NCBI RefSeq assembly: GCF_003369915.1
Contig: NC_046677.1
Span: 27,422,913 to 27,486,912, forward strand
Direction: 5' to 3'
Length of the DNA: 64,000 nt
From: Drosophila miranda
Taxonomy: Eukaryota > Arthropoda > Insecta > Diptera > Drosophilidae
This document shows positions 47,055 to 59,560 of the stretch, piece by piece. Positions within the stretch are counted from its first letter, which is position 1. Every line of letters starts with the position of its first letter. The notes beneath the pieces are model-generated. The model saw only the letters and a program-made list of their open reading frames with translations, did not search any database and was not told the origin of the DNA. Position numbers and translations under genes: made by a program.

Positions 47055-50000
47055 ATGCGAGCATTTTGCACCGTCAGCGCGCCCCTGGAAGTATGCGCGT
47101 CCTCAGCCGAGCAACTGTCACCAGGCTCGCGATTCCTGGCCCTGAGGTGAGCAATCCATGCCCCATGCATTCAACCATAAATTTATATTATAAATATGTA
47201 TTTTTTTGCAGACTTCTGGGGCAACAGCAGCAGCCGAAAACCCTGTACTTCCTAGTCGATGCCAAGAGCCGGGTACGAGAGGTCTACACGCAGACATGTC
47301 TGCACTTTGCCACGCAGGGTATGCTGGACACCGAACTGTTCGGTCTGGCAGTGCTCATAGGTAAGATATGCACGAGTATATGGCCTATGGATGGAATTTA
47401 TCCAGCGGATGGTAGCTAGAGATGCAGTTGGAGGGGGGAACCATAGTTTGGAGTAGCCAAATGCCAGGCGATAAGGCATGAAAAATACAACTAATAAACA
47501 TAAACCAGTCTTCTTTTAAAAGCTGCTCATCATCATCATCATCATGATCGTCGTCGTCGTCGTCGTCGTCATCCTCATCCTCATCGTCATCGTCAGCTTC
47601 TAGACCCAGTCTTCAGTTCTTTAGATCTTCAGTTCTTCATTCCTCACTCTCGCCAGTCTTCAGTCTTCGGCTGCAGATCTGGAGTGTAGAATGAAGAGTA
47701 TAGAACAGAGAGCAGAGCAGCAGAGAGCCTGCCGCCGCCTGCTGCTCCTTCGATCTGCCAAAACACATAAAAATACCAACACAACAGAGCAACAGCACAA
47801 CACACAAAAAAATGGCACATAAAATGAACAAAAAGCCAGAGGAACGCGTCGCCTTCATGGCGAACAAACAATTTCAGAACCAAAAGCAGGAACAACCCGG
47901 GAACGGGTTGCGGGGAAGCGGGGAACTGGAAAGGGGAACCCATGGGGAGATCGGGGATCGCGAATCAAGGACCGGGAGGGAACTGGGGAACAGGGAACAG
48001 ACACAAGACGCGTGTTCAGTAATTCAGGTAGCCGTCGCGCGTTGCATTAACACAAACGAATCGAACGACAGGCAGCGGCAGTGGCAGCGGCAGCAGCATG
48101 AGGCATGCGGCAGCAGAGGAGGAGGCAGCTTCGAGGATGGAGAACCAGAGCCACATCCAAAGCCTGGTCTGGTCCGCAGAGGCTGAGGAGCATAGCAGGG
48201 CAACAGACATCGTGTTTGGCATTGGCCTCCCGCTCCCTCCTCCTCCTCCTCATCCTCCGCAGATATATGCGTTCTCCAAAGAAAGAGATAGAGAGTGAGA
48301 GAGAGGGAGAAGAGCAAACGAGAAAGGAGGAGAGTTCTTATTTTTGATTTGATCGAAAGTCGAATTGCAAAATGCTCTCAAAAATTAAGATGAAATATGA
48401 AATATATAGAGCTAGGAAAAGAAATAAGTACAGGGGAATATTCAGAACTGAAAGGGAATTAAAGGATTTTCAAACCCTAAGATCTCCAGATTGCAATCCG
48501 TACACTTATATTCTTGTGGAATCCAGAAAATAAAATAGGATCGGATTAAAAGCCAATGGGATGGACATATAGCATCGATAGATGATTTGGAAATGGGATC
48601 ATGGATAGGATATTCAACAGAATATTGTTTATAGTATTATAATTGCAAATCCCGATACCTTTATCTTATTTCTCCAACAATATCCTCCCTGAATTCTATG
48701 AAAATTTCGAGCGATTCGGCATGGGGACACGGAATAATATTAGAGTTGGGTTTAGATTTTGACAAAAAAATTAAGATAGGAATAGCGAAGAAATTATAAA
48801 ATAAATAATGGATGAAATATATAGAAGCAGAGAAAGATATAGACGAAAACTCTTAAATTCTTCCAAATTTCCTTCTACATTTTCCTGTTCAGGACTCTCA
48901 AGAATTTTCCTATACCCTACGATTCCTTTGGGTAGAGCAAAGCCCAAGAACAAAACACGTAAATTTTCGAATCTGGTTGGCATCAATTTCGTGGCAAGAG
49001 GCACAGAAAGAGCGAGAGAGAGAGAGTTGGTAAAGAGGAGCAAGCAGGGAAGTTGCCTCAACATCTTCAGCAAAGAATTTGGTATGCAGTTTGAAGTTGG
49101 AGTCGCTGCTGGAGCTGGAGCTGGAGCTGGGGCTGGGGCTGGAACTTGTAGCAGGGGATGGTGGATAGAGGATGGGCATGCCAACGTCCTCGTCTTTGAA
49201 GGCAAGAAGAAGAGGCCAGAGATGTGGCAGAAGGGGGGAGGGGGAGAAGAACAGGCGGAAGAGGCAGCAGAAACAGGCAGGAGGAGGAGGAGGAGGAGGA
49301 ATGAAGAACCAGCAGAGGATTCCTCTGGCTCAACTATGAAATTGGCAGTTTGCATTCTGCATTCTGCATCCCAGTGTCCATGTGTGTGTGTGTGTGTGTG
49401 TGTTGCCAAGGATTCCTGCTAGTGTGTCTGTATTCGAGAGTGTCTCAGTGTGTGTATCTGTGAGTGGCATGCGGTTGGAGCTCTCAAGAGGGAGGAATAC
49501 CCAGTGGTGATTCTCTCTGTGGCCTTTGGCCAATGCTGATATGCTCTTCGAGGGTATGCTCTCTCTCTCTGGCTCTCTGGAATAGATAGCCCCGTGGAAT
49601 GTCAGTTTTTTCGTTCGTTTCTTGAGTCTTTCGATTCTTTTTTTTTTTTTTTTTTTTGCCCCAGACCCTTTTCGGGACGGGGGTCGGGGTAGACCGAGAA
49701 ATGAATTTCAATTTTATGGCCACAGCAACGTCAATAAATTTCATCTTTATGCAAATTTCCGCTCCTTCATTGGATGGCTCTTTAAGTGGCAGGCAGCAGC
49801 ACATGCTGCAGTGGCAGGAGGCAGCAACAGCAGCATCCGATGGCAATTTGGCAACATTGTCATTCAGCAGAGGACGGACTCCGACTCCGACTCGGACTCC
49901 TTCACCTGCCCCCAACTCCTGTTTGGTGTTATTTTTAGGCTGTCGCATTCCCTGGATTCCGTCGCTGCTGCTGCCGCATTCCATGATGCCTCCTGCCCCA

Positions 50001-53000
50001 TGCCACCGAATGAACCGAACCTTTCGGCTCCTCCTCTGCTTTTCTTGGTGGTGGCTCTGTAATCTGTAGACCAACATTTTCTTTTCCATTTAATGTTAAT
50101 GGCTCATAATCATTATTATATGGCGTTGGGGCTTGTTCGTCTTCGTCTTCGTCTGCGTCTGCGTCTGCTGCATCTTTGGTGGATGCGATGTGATGGACGC
50201 TGGCGACTCGCGGCCTTGCCTCAGCCACAGCATGCTCCCTGCCCCAGTCACTGCCCCTTTGCCACAGCTGCCTCTCCGCCTCCTTCTGCTCCTCCGCCTC
50301 CTCTTCTTCTCGGGCTGCGTGCATCTGATAACATCGGAAATTAAAATTCTTTTGGTTTTATGTTTTTTTTTTCTTCATTCGTTCTTTCGTTTCGTTCTCT
50401 CTTTTTTTCTTGTTTCCTTTAGCCTGTTTTTCGATACACACACACATTTATCTTTTGAGGACATACCCTGTAGCTTGTGTATAGCGGGGGTATATTAGAC
50501 CCAAGAACACATTTGGGCAAATATTATGTATATTTTTTAAAGATTGATTTCTAATTAGTCTTCTGTTGATCTATAGAACAGCTTTAGCTTTATTATAGAT
50601 GGTTTATAGCTCTATAGTTACTCTGTAGCCATACCTGCTACCCTATAGCCAGAGGAATTATCAGACACATACAATATTTTGATGGGTTTCCAACTATCTT
50701 GATTTCAAAGTTGTTTTTGTAATGAGATATGTTCTCTTCAGTAGATATAAGCAAAATTCGATGGGCATAAGTGTTATAGCATTTACTTCTGATAATGTAT
50801 ATTCTTTAAGACCGAGTTTTCGTTGAATATTTGATATTTAATCTCTTTAAGGACTTGATTAAAGAATATCTTTATATCTCTATAAAAACACACTCAAAAG
50901 ATTGCCTTGGAGATTAGAGTTCTTAGAGTTTTCTACTGCATCCCTGAATGGAAGATCCTCTCTCTCTTTGTGCACTTTCCTGTACAGATCATCTCCTGGT
51001 CGACTCTCCCTCTCTCTACTGCTCGCATTCTCTTCTCTCTCTTTTCGGTTATTATGGGGGCTACTCAAACTCTGAAACTCCAAGCTGGAAACCTTTTGGA
51101 AAATAAATCTGAATCTGAAGAATGCCAGGCAGCAGGCAGGCAAGCAACAGGCACAGGCCTTGGCATTGGCATTGGGCGCAGCTGTCTCTTGAGGTTCGAC
51201 TTTGACTTCGGACCAGACCAGAGACCAGACCAGACCCGAACCGAACCGAACCTCACCGATCCGCTGTGGAATTCCTCTGGTTGATGAGCCTCTGCTGCTG
51301 CCTGCCCCTTCTTCTACTTCGAGGCTGTAATTTGTGTTGCATGTGTTTCAAATTGAAGATTTATTTCGCTGCCCCTGCCCCTGCCCCTGCCCCTGCCACA
51401 AGTGTCTCCCTCTCTCTCTCTCTCTCTGTCTGTCTGCCTGTCTGTGGTGTGTGCGTGCGTGTTAATTGTGAGCGCTGTGGAATGCGATGGAAAATATGTT
51501 AATTATTAGGTTTTTGCCGCTGGGTCCAACGCTTGACCAAAAGGGAGGAACTCTGGAACTCCGGAGATTGCGTGAGGATCCATCAGTGGGGGCTGCCTTA
51601 GACGAGACACACTGGCCTTCACACCTGTGCAGCTTAAAGAACAAGAACAAAGAGAAGCCTCCTCCTTAGAAGAAGGAGTATCGTATACCCCCATTTGGAG
51701 GGCCTCAAAACTGGAGCCTGAGTGAAATTTGAATGCGAAAAGAAATCGGTCTGAGACTCGGGGGACTCTGGGACTTGGGTTTCAGCTGCCATTCGCTGCT
51801 GCTGCCTCTGCTGCCACTGCTGCTGCCGCTTACCTGTCTTTCTACCTGTTTTTTTTCCTTCTTTCTTGCTTTTTTTTTCGTTGCTGCGTTTTGGGCTTGG
51901 TATGCAGCAGCAGCAGCAGCAGCAGCCACTCGCTGGCTCTCTCGCTGTGGCTCTGACTCTACTCCCAACTTGAATTCGTACTCCTCTCGAATCTCCACAG
52001 CCAGAGCCAGAGCCACAACTCCTCTTCCATCTCCCAATCTCCGAGCTACAGCCACAACTCCACGAAGACATCGTCATTGATAGGCACTTATTCGGCCGCT
52101 CCGCTGATGATTATTATGATATTGTTGCTGCTGCTGCTGCTGGTGGTGGTGCTGCTTCCATTCCATGGCATGCCACTCCAGCACTCTGTCTCCTCCTCTG
52201 GTTTCTGCTGCTGCTGCTGCTGCTGCTGCCTCTTTTCATAATTATTATTTTCCATCTTGCTGCTGTGGCTGTTGCTGCTCTTCATTTCGTATGCAGGAAT
52301 TCCAATTTTTCGTTCGATGAAGTGTGTGTTGATTTTGTTACTGGATTGGAGGCTGATGCTGCCTCCGACATGCCCTTGGGGCCCTTACCCTTACTCTCCT
52401 CTGACAGCCTGACGTGTCGTCATCATCATCATCATCTCCATCTCCATCTCTCGAGTCTTTCGAATCTCGAGTCCAACTCTTGTTGATGTCAATGGGCTGC
52501 TTGTTTATTGCCTGACAAACTGACACAAGTCTCGATCTCTCTCGGATCTCTCGGATCTCTGGGATGGGAGAGCATGGCGCAGCATAGCCGAAAGTTCATT
52601 TAAAATTTTGATTAGCGACCTTGACAGATTCGCGCCAAAAAGGTTCCTTAACCGCACCAAAATGGGGAATGGAATGGAATGGGGTCTGAGCTTCATTGAG
52701 GGGAACTTCCTGCTACCTTCCTTTCCTGCTTTCTTATCGAGAAAAAGGAACTGGTCTTCGGCCTATCGGAAGTTCTGATTTAACATTCGCTTTTCCCTCC
52801 ATTGATCATTAGTTTAATCGAACTTCCTTCTCCTAGTCTTCATTTATGGAATGAATAAATAATCGCGGTGTCTGCTCAACGAATCGAACTTCCTTTTCTA
52901 ACAGAAATCACCAGACAGACACCAGACCTCGAACTTTATAGAGTGGAAGGAATTATTAATGATCTGCACGATCTAAAAGCTAGAATGGGAACTGGACTGA

Positions 53001-56000
53001 ATTTGTGTGATCGTGTGAAATGCTCTTCTTACGAGAATTTATGTTTTTTTGTCTCCTTAGAGGACTGAAAATCGCGTGTATCGTTATGGAGAAAAGTGAT
53101 CTTAAATGATCCATTCGAAGATATTATCACTTTTACAGGAAATCACTAGCCAAGCTACTTGGATCCATCTCCTAATCCATATTCCCTTTAAGGAAAACCA
53201 AAAATCTCTACATTTTCGATCATAGTTTTCCATAAACGATCTTCGCCTAGAAGATCGAAGAATCTACTCTCCACATTTGAATGATCTACTCGATCTTGAT
53301 GATGATTATGATGATTATTATGTATGCGATGACGTTAAATGACAGCTTGATGAATGTTTTGAACGGATGTCCTCGATCCTTAGGGCTCTCTATGATCTTC
53401 TCTTGTAAATCTTTACTAAACAGTCCTTACCCTTTCAATTCCTGCTTTCAGATGGCGAGTACATGTTTGCAGATCCCGAGAGCAAGCTCTCCAAATACGG
53501 ACCCAAGAGCTGGCGATCCTCGCACACCCACGTGAGTAGTACCTCTAGAAACAACACAAGAGAGTGATCAAATCCTTAACTAATCTTCTGTTTATCGGCA
53601 GGGTTTGGATGCCAATGGACGGCCACTCCTGGAGCTACACTTTCGCGTGCAGTTCTACATCGAGAGTCCGTTCATGCTGAAAGATGAGACGTCGCGGCAC
53701 AACTACTACCTGCAGCTGCGGCACAACATCCAGCATCGGGAGCAGCTGCCCCGCGAGCATGCCGAGCAGGCGCTGGTCTTCCTGGCCGGCCTTGCCCTGC
53801 AGGCGGACCTGGGCGATGCCCCACCAGCCCAAGCGCCAGCCGCAGCCCTAGCACCAAGCCAAACCCCAAGCCAATCCCAAATCCAATCCCAGACAGCCAC
53901 AAAGGAGGACTCCAGCGAGGAGGCTGGAGGGGTCACATCCCCAAGAGCCTCCACAACGATGACGCTGCCGAAGATCAGCAAGCGGCTGAGCAGCGCCAAC
54001 GAGCGGATGCTGCGCCTCTCCACGTATGTGGCCTCCACCTCCAAGAGGGAACCCCTGCCCCTGCCGCCACTACCGCCTGCACTGCCACTGCCCGCGTCCG
54101 GAACGGACTACTTCCGGATCGAGGACTACCTTCCGAGCACTCTGAACACGCCCTGGGGCAGAAGTGCCCTGCGGGCATGCCATCGAGAGCACCTGGGCAT
54201 GTCCGCAGCGGAGGCGGAGCTGCTGTACATCCAGCAGGCGTGCAGCCTCCACGAGACGATCAATGCGCACACATTCCGGATGCGGCTGGCCAAGAGCGAG
54301 CAGGGTGCAGGCAGTTCCTGGTTCGTGGTTTACGCCAAAGGCATCAAGATCCTCGGAGGAGGAGAGGGAGGGGTCACAGCGGCCTCGGCGGAGACCTCCA
54401 CCACCTTCCTGTGGCCCAACATAACCAAGCTCTCGTTCGAGAGAAAGAAGTTCGAGATCCGCTCCGGGGAGAGCCGGATCACGCTGTACGCCGCCTCCGA
54501 CGAGAAGAACAAGCTGCTGCTGACGCTCTGCAAGGACACGCACCAGTGGAGCATGAAGCTGGCGGCACGGCTCAAGGATGCCCACAAGCGGGAGGAGGAG
54601 GAGGCCGAGTCGAATCGATTGCATGCCAGCTACGCCTGTTCCCGGAGTCTCCTGCTGCCGTACAAGAGCAAGAACGAGCAGCGCATCTCGGTGATATCCA
54701 GCACCAGCTCCAACACCACCTCGGGCATCGTCAGCGATCGCGTGCACTCCGAGGACGAGCTGGAGATCATGATCAACACTCCGCCGGCGCCTTTGGCAGC
54801 CCCATCCACCGAGAGCCTGGCCCTGGCCCATCTCCTGGACAGACCCAGCGTCAGCAGGCAGACTTCGTCCGTGGGACAAATGTCCCTGAAAGACCTGGAG
54901 GAGCAGCTGGCGGCGTTGAGCGTGCGCCCCCCGGATACGGCCTCCAATGGAGCATCCGGCATATCCGCCAGTAATTCTTCCTCCGGTCCGCGAACCTCTT
55001 TGGGCACCACACACGCAAATGATTCGTCGACGGCCACTGATTCCCCCAGTTCCCAGCACAACATTGGATCCCAGTGCTCCTCCACCTGCAGCACTGTGGT
55101 GGTGACATCTCCAGTGGCCGGAGTCGGGGCTAGTGGATCCGCATCCGCCAGCAGCATACCCGTGCACTCGACGTCCTCCAGCCTAGAGCTGGGCTTCAGC
55201 CACACGGCCCAGAACTCCGCCTTGAGTGAGACGAATCCCGAGGACTTCCCGGAGAGCGTATCCGGAGCATCGGGGGTGTACACCCTCGCCCATGGAGCCC
55301 CGCCCACAGAGACCTCCGGGGTGTACACGATGCACAGCAGCGAGCTCACGGGCCAGTCCTCGGAGATGGCCGAGTCCGAGAAGAGCTCCCACTACGGGAT
55401 GTTCCAGCCCACGGAATCCATGGAGATGGAGGATGGCGGACCCTCGGACCTAGTGGACGGCGGCAAGAAACGGGCAGAGTTTCGACTGCGCTCAGACTCG
55501 AACATCAGCACCGGGAGCTCCTTCCGCGGCGACGGCAGCGATCCCACGGACAACAAGCACTCACTGCTCTCCGCCGAAGAGTTGACGAACCTCATCGTGG
55601 GCCGTGGCACCTATTCGAGCCGCAAGACCGTGTCCAGCAATTTGCACTCGGACTGCGACTACGTGACGATGCCGATACCCCTTGAGACCCCCAGCGAGGC
55701 GGATGACCAGGAGCAAGAGCTTCCGCCAGCACCCCCACCACCGTACAGTGCACGGCACGAGAAGACGGGTCTGTGTGGACCACCAGTGGCTCCACCACCA
55801 GTGCCACCGATGCCCAAGACAGTACCGAAACCCATCCTAGTGGCTCCTCCTCCGCCAAAACCAGAGCCGCCGCCGCCAAGTCCCAGTCCGGCTCCTCCGC
55901 CACCCACTGCTCCGCCGCCGCCTGTGACGTCACTGCGACGCAGAGATCCACCGCCATATCCCAGCAGCAGCAAGCCCCGGCCCACATCCCTCATCTCGGT

Positions 56001-57876
56001 GGCATCCTCGGCCAATCCGGCGCCCAGTACGGCGGGATCGTTAAGTTCTTTAAAGTCCGAGGAGGTGACAGCGCGCTTCATTACGACGCGGCCGCAGATC
56101 AGCATCCTGAAGGCGCATACCAGCCTCCTGCCGGATGGAGCCAAGCCCAGCTATGCGGCGCCGCACCACTGCTCCTCGGCAGCGTCCTCAAGTGGATCGG
56201 TGTGCAGCCACCAGCTGTCGCAGCAGTCGCTTCACAATTCCAATTACGCGGGATCCGGCTCCCAGGCCTCGCTGCACCACCATCCGCATCCGCATGCGCA
56301 TCCACACCATCGTATGGTCGATCCGCACCAGCACCCATCGCACCATTCGCACCATCGACATTCGGGATCAGCGGCCATTGGCATACCGATAGTTCCTTAC
56401 GGCCTCCACAAGAGCACGGCCTCGCTGCACCACCAGCAGCCACAGCAGGCATGCGTTCTGTTGCCGGTGATCAAGCCGCGCCAGTTTCTGCCCCCGCCGC
56501 CGCCCAGTCTCCCCCGACAGCCGCCCCCACCACCACCGCCAGCACACCATCCTCACCAGCATCCCCACCAGCATCCACATCTGGCCGGACATCACCTGTA
56601 CACGAGTCAGCTGGCGAGGAAGCAGCTGGAGCTGTACCAGCAGCAGCTGTACAGCGACGTGGACTACGTGATCTACCCGATTCAGGATCCGGCGGTCAGT
56701 CAGCAGGAGTACCTGGACTCCAAGCAGGGATCACTGCTGGCAGCCATGGCCCATCAAGCACCTCCGCCACCCCACCATCCGTATCTGGCGATGCAGGTGT
56801 CGCCGGCGATCTACCGGAGCACGCCCTACCTCCCACTGGCGCTGTCCACGCACTCGCGTTACGCCTCTACCCAGAACTTGTCGGACACGTACGTCCAGTT
56901 GCCCGGAGCCGGATATTCGCCCCTATACTCGCCCTCGATGGCCAGCCTGTGCTCCTCGTACGAGCCCCCGCCGCCGCCCCCGCTGCATCCAGCGGCCTTG
57001 GCAGCCGCCGCTGCGGCCAACGCGAGCGCTAACGCCTCCTCGATGTTCGCACGATCACGATCAGACGACAATATTCTGAATTCGCTCGACTCGATGCCCA
57101 AGGGGAAGCGTCTGCCGCCGCCACCGCCGCCACCCTATGTGAACAGGCGCCTCAAGAAGCCACCAATGCCGGCGCCCAGTGAGAAGCCGCCACCAAGTGA
57201 GTGTTCCTTCATTTCTTATAGAAGCCCTCACTAATCCCATTTTATTCTCTGCTTTTTAGTTCCTTCGAAACCCTGTCCCAGCACGAGCATCCTGCCGTCG
57301 CGAAAGCCCCCCACACTGAATCCCCACAATGCCAACAGTCCGCTGACCAAGACCTCCAGCGGAGCCCAGTGGGCAGGGGAACGTCCGAGGTCCGATATGG
57401 GTGTGGGATTGAATCGCACTGGCAACAGCATTCTGGCTCAACTGCAGGCCTCCATGGCAGCACAGAGCCATGCCCAAGCCCAGGCCCAAGCTCAGGCCCA
57501 GGCCCTGGATATAGCCTTGCTGAGGGAGAAGAGCAAGCACCTGGATCTGCCACTTATCTCGGCGCTGTGCAACGATCGATCGCTGCTCAAGCAGACCAAG
57601 GTGATGGTCAATCCGAAGAATGCCACCGAAGCAGGAGTAGCATCATCCTCCTCCTCCAATGCGAATGGGAACTCGAACTCCAACTCCACGTCCCCCTATT
57701 CGGGAGGAGGTGGAACACTGAGCAAAACGAGGAAGAGCTCTGCTGCGGTCAGCCATCGGCATCCGCAGGACAAGCTACCGCCGCTGCCTGTTCAGCAGTT
57801 GGCGGAGGCCAACAACTACGTCATGGATCCCGCTGTGGTGATGAAGCACCACAAGAGCTACAACTCGCAGACCTAA
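47055..57876 (+). CDS. ex: Expanded, FERM-domain Hippo pathway tumour suppressor
   Basis: Coding exons 47055-47146, 47212-47360, 53452-53531, 53602-57196 and 57260-57876 give 1510 aa (about 1430 in D. melanogaster). The protein starts MRAFCTVSAPLEVCASSAEQL, and the FERM domain follows (about residues 30-430: GQQQQPKTLYFLVDAK, RSSHTHGLDANGRPLLELHF, the NITKLSFERKKFEIRSG PH-like lobe, CKDTHQWSMKLAARL), interrupted by an Ala/Pro/Gln insert. The long C-terminal half is disordered and proline-rich, with three PPxY motifs (near residues 820, 889 and 1285) that bind WW domains of Yorkie and Kibra. A His-rich stretch at 56275-56365 is expanded. Ex acts at apical junctions with Merlin and Kibra to activate Warts and sequester Yorkie. 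Intron 2 is 6.1 kb. Confidence 0.97.
47527..47595. repeat. CAT/CGT trinucleotide repeat tract
   Basis: Runs of CAT, then CGT, then CCTCAT and CGTCAT units over about 70 bp. Confidence 0.85.
49381..49403. repeat. (GT)11 microsatellite
   Basis: Uninterrupted GT dinucleotides in ex intron 2; T21 lies at 49638-49658. Confidence 0.85.
51372..51393 (-). repeat. (CCCCTG)n, minus-strand G-quadruplex motif
   Basis: Four CCCC runs separated by TG, so the minus strand carries four GGGG runs with 2-nt loops. Confidence 0.85.
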
Positions 57877-59257
57877 ACGGAACAAGAGAAACGGAAAAAC
57901 GGAAATGTAGAAACGGAAACGGAAAGGGAAGCGATGCTCAGGCCAGACGACACTCTTCTCTCTAGTTCGATTGCTGTTTGATGTGTTTGTATATGTGTTT
58001 TTGTGATGTGCGGTGGCATGCTACATGGGAATTTGCATAGATCGAGAGTCGAGTTGGAGTTAAGAGATCGATCACAGTGTTTCGGCCGCGGTGCGTAGGC
58101 AGAAGAATTCGGACAGATCTAGATCCAACAGAAACCCCCCTCAACAGCAGAACAAAAGCATAACAGTAACAGTAACAGCAACCGTAACGTACCAGTAACA
58201 GTAACGCGACGTAACGTAAGAACCTCAAGAACGCATTCAAATAACAGAACCCAGTCTAGTCACAGGTAGAAGAGGGACAACCATACAGAGAATGACAAAA
58301 AACCAGAGAGAGAAACGACAGAGAGAGAGAGAGGAGCACCACTATATAACTACGAGAAACGAGAAACGGAAACAATACTCAAGTATAAAATACGAAAACT
58401 ACTTAATACACTAAACTAAAGCTTAATACATAGTCTTAGTAGCTGCGACTTAGGCCAGATGCGAATACTTACACTAACTAAACTACTTCCGCCCAAACAA
58501 CTGTGATTGATTTTTTACTTTAAACTTAACTAAATTTTAATACTACTTTAGTCAGCAACAAGAAGAACAAACAAAACATCGAATGCAACAAAACAAAAGA
58601 AAACAAAAAACTATGCAAATTTTTAAGTACGTAGAATCGCCCACCCACCCCCTCACACACATCATACCCACAACGAATCGGTTCCATCGAATGGTCATAC
58701 GATCGAATATATACATATCGTATCGTATCGGACATTCGCTGGACGAAAGGAACTAAAGAATTTCAAGAGTGCCCAGACTTGCCCCCCAGCCGCTCACACC
58801 CACCGTATCTGAATTTAGCGAGTGAGAGAGAGAGTTACGCGTTTTGATAACGGTCTATATTTTGTATCCATTTTGTGTTTTTATTATCTTTTGTCGATTA
58901 ACCAACCCTCTGAGAATGTGTGTGTGTGTGCAAAAATGATTTCGAGTTTTTCGATGGATGTCACAAATATTTGCGTAGATTTTTCTCGACTAAAAGTCTA
59001 TGGCTAAATTGAGTAATGTGATTTTTGAGAAAATGTAAAAATTTTTGCCATATATCTTACATATATATAAACCATTATATATATATATACATATACATAT
59101 AAAATTATTGTATTTTAATTTATTATTCTTACAACAAAACATTCAATTAATGCATTTATAAAGCAAGCAAATCGTTGAAGCATCCAACAATCGTATACGA
59201 TAAGTAAAAACAAAGTCCTTGATTAAAGAGTTGTAAAAATTATGTTTGCGAAATAAA
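57877..59257 (+). other. ex: ex 3'UTR
   Basis: An AATAAA at 59252-59257 would give a 1.38-kb 3'UTR. It includes a GTAAC-rich stretch (58160-58218), an AT-only stretch with TATATA runs (59040-59110), and no ORF of substance. The crq transcript reads toward it from the right and may overlap; a minus-strand AATAAA lies near 59122-59117. Confidence 0.5.
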
Positions 59258-59560
59258 ATGAAAAATTCAAATGGAATTGCAGTTGCAATTGGAATTGGAT
59301 AAAGGTAAAGATAATCTCTGCTTGTGGGTGTTTGGTGTTATTGCACATAGAATAGTATATAGATTAAGAGTTAGGGGCTATGGATTGTTATCACAAAATG
59401 CAATACGAATGTTGAGGCGACTACTGGCTATCAGCAAGTTACATAATACATAACGCGTAACAACAAACGATGCGACTATCAAAATGAACTAGGAGTGTTA
59501 ATTTGTCCTGGCACTTTGGCAATTAAGAATAACTATGGCTAAGGCCTTCCCAAGGTTTCC

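Larger units (their letters stand above)
47361..53451 (+). other. ex: ex intron between FERM exons, repeat-rich
   Basis: A 6.1-kb intron splitting a Gly-Asp codon junction (ATAG|ATGGC). It contains CAT/CGT triplet repeats 47527-47595, (GT)11 at 49381-49403, T21 at 49638-49658, (CCCCTG)n at 51372-51393, CAG/CTG triplets near 51905-51925 and 52200-52230, and GATC-rich sequence 52950-53420. ORFs in it are simple-sequence artefacts. Confidence 0.5.
47045..53687 (+). other. Overlapping out-of-frame ORF across ex exons 2-5
   Basis: ATG at 47045 (and a second at 47048) lies 10 nt upstream of the Expanded start and in another frame. Along the spliced ex mRNA (47045-47146, 47212-47360, 53452-53531, 53602-53687) it stays open for 138 codons to TGA at 53685-53687. 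The context of the first ATG (GAAAATG) is better than that of the ex start (CAGCATG). The product begins MMQHASILHRQRAPG and is basic; I recognise no domain. It could be an overlapping uORF that tunes Ex translation, or merely an open shadow frame. Confidence 0.35.

Noticed and set aside
47527-47595. Triplet repeat considered as a coding poly-acidic tract
   Set aside because: No flanking open reading frame and it lies inside a well-bounded intron.
48771-49422. Opposed ORFs of over 200 codons in ex intron 2
   Set aside because: Built from GA/GGA-rich repeats (GAGCTG, GGAGGA); both strands open together, which indicates repeat composition rather than coding.
54070-55167. 365-codon antisense ORF inside ex exon 4
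   Set aside because: Same cause: shadow of the low-complexity, GC-rich Expanded sequence. The product is Gly/Arg/His-rich without domains.
55773-57032. 419-codon sense ORF in another frame of ex
   Set aside because: Ser/Ala/Pro-rich frame-shifted reading of proline/histidine codons; no start context or domain, and fully inside a known CDS.
57877-57981. In-frame open stretch of about 35 codons after the ex stop
   Set aside because: The stop is TAA, the least prone to readthrough, and the stretch is a Thr/Glu/Lys translation of an ACGGAAA-type repeat.
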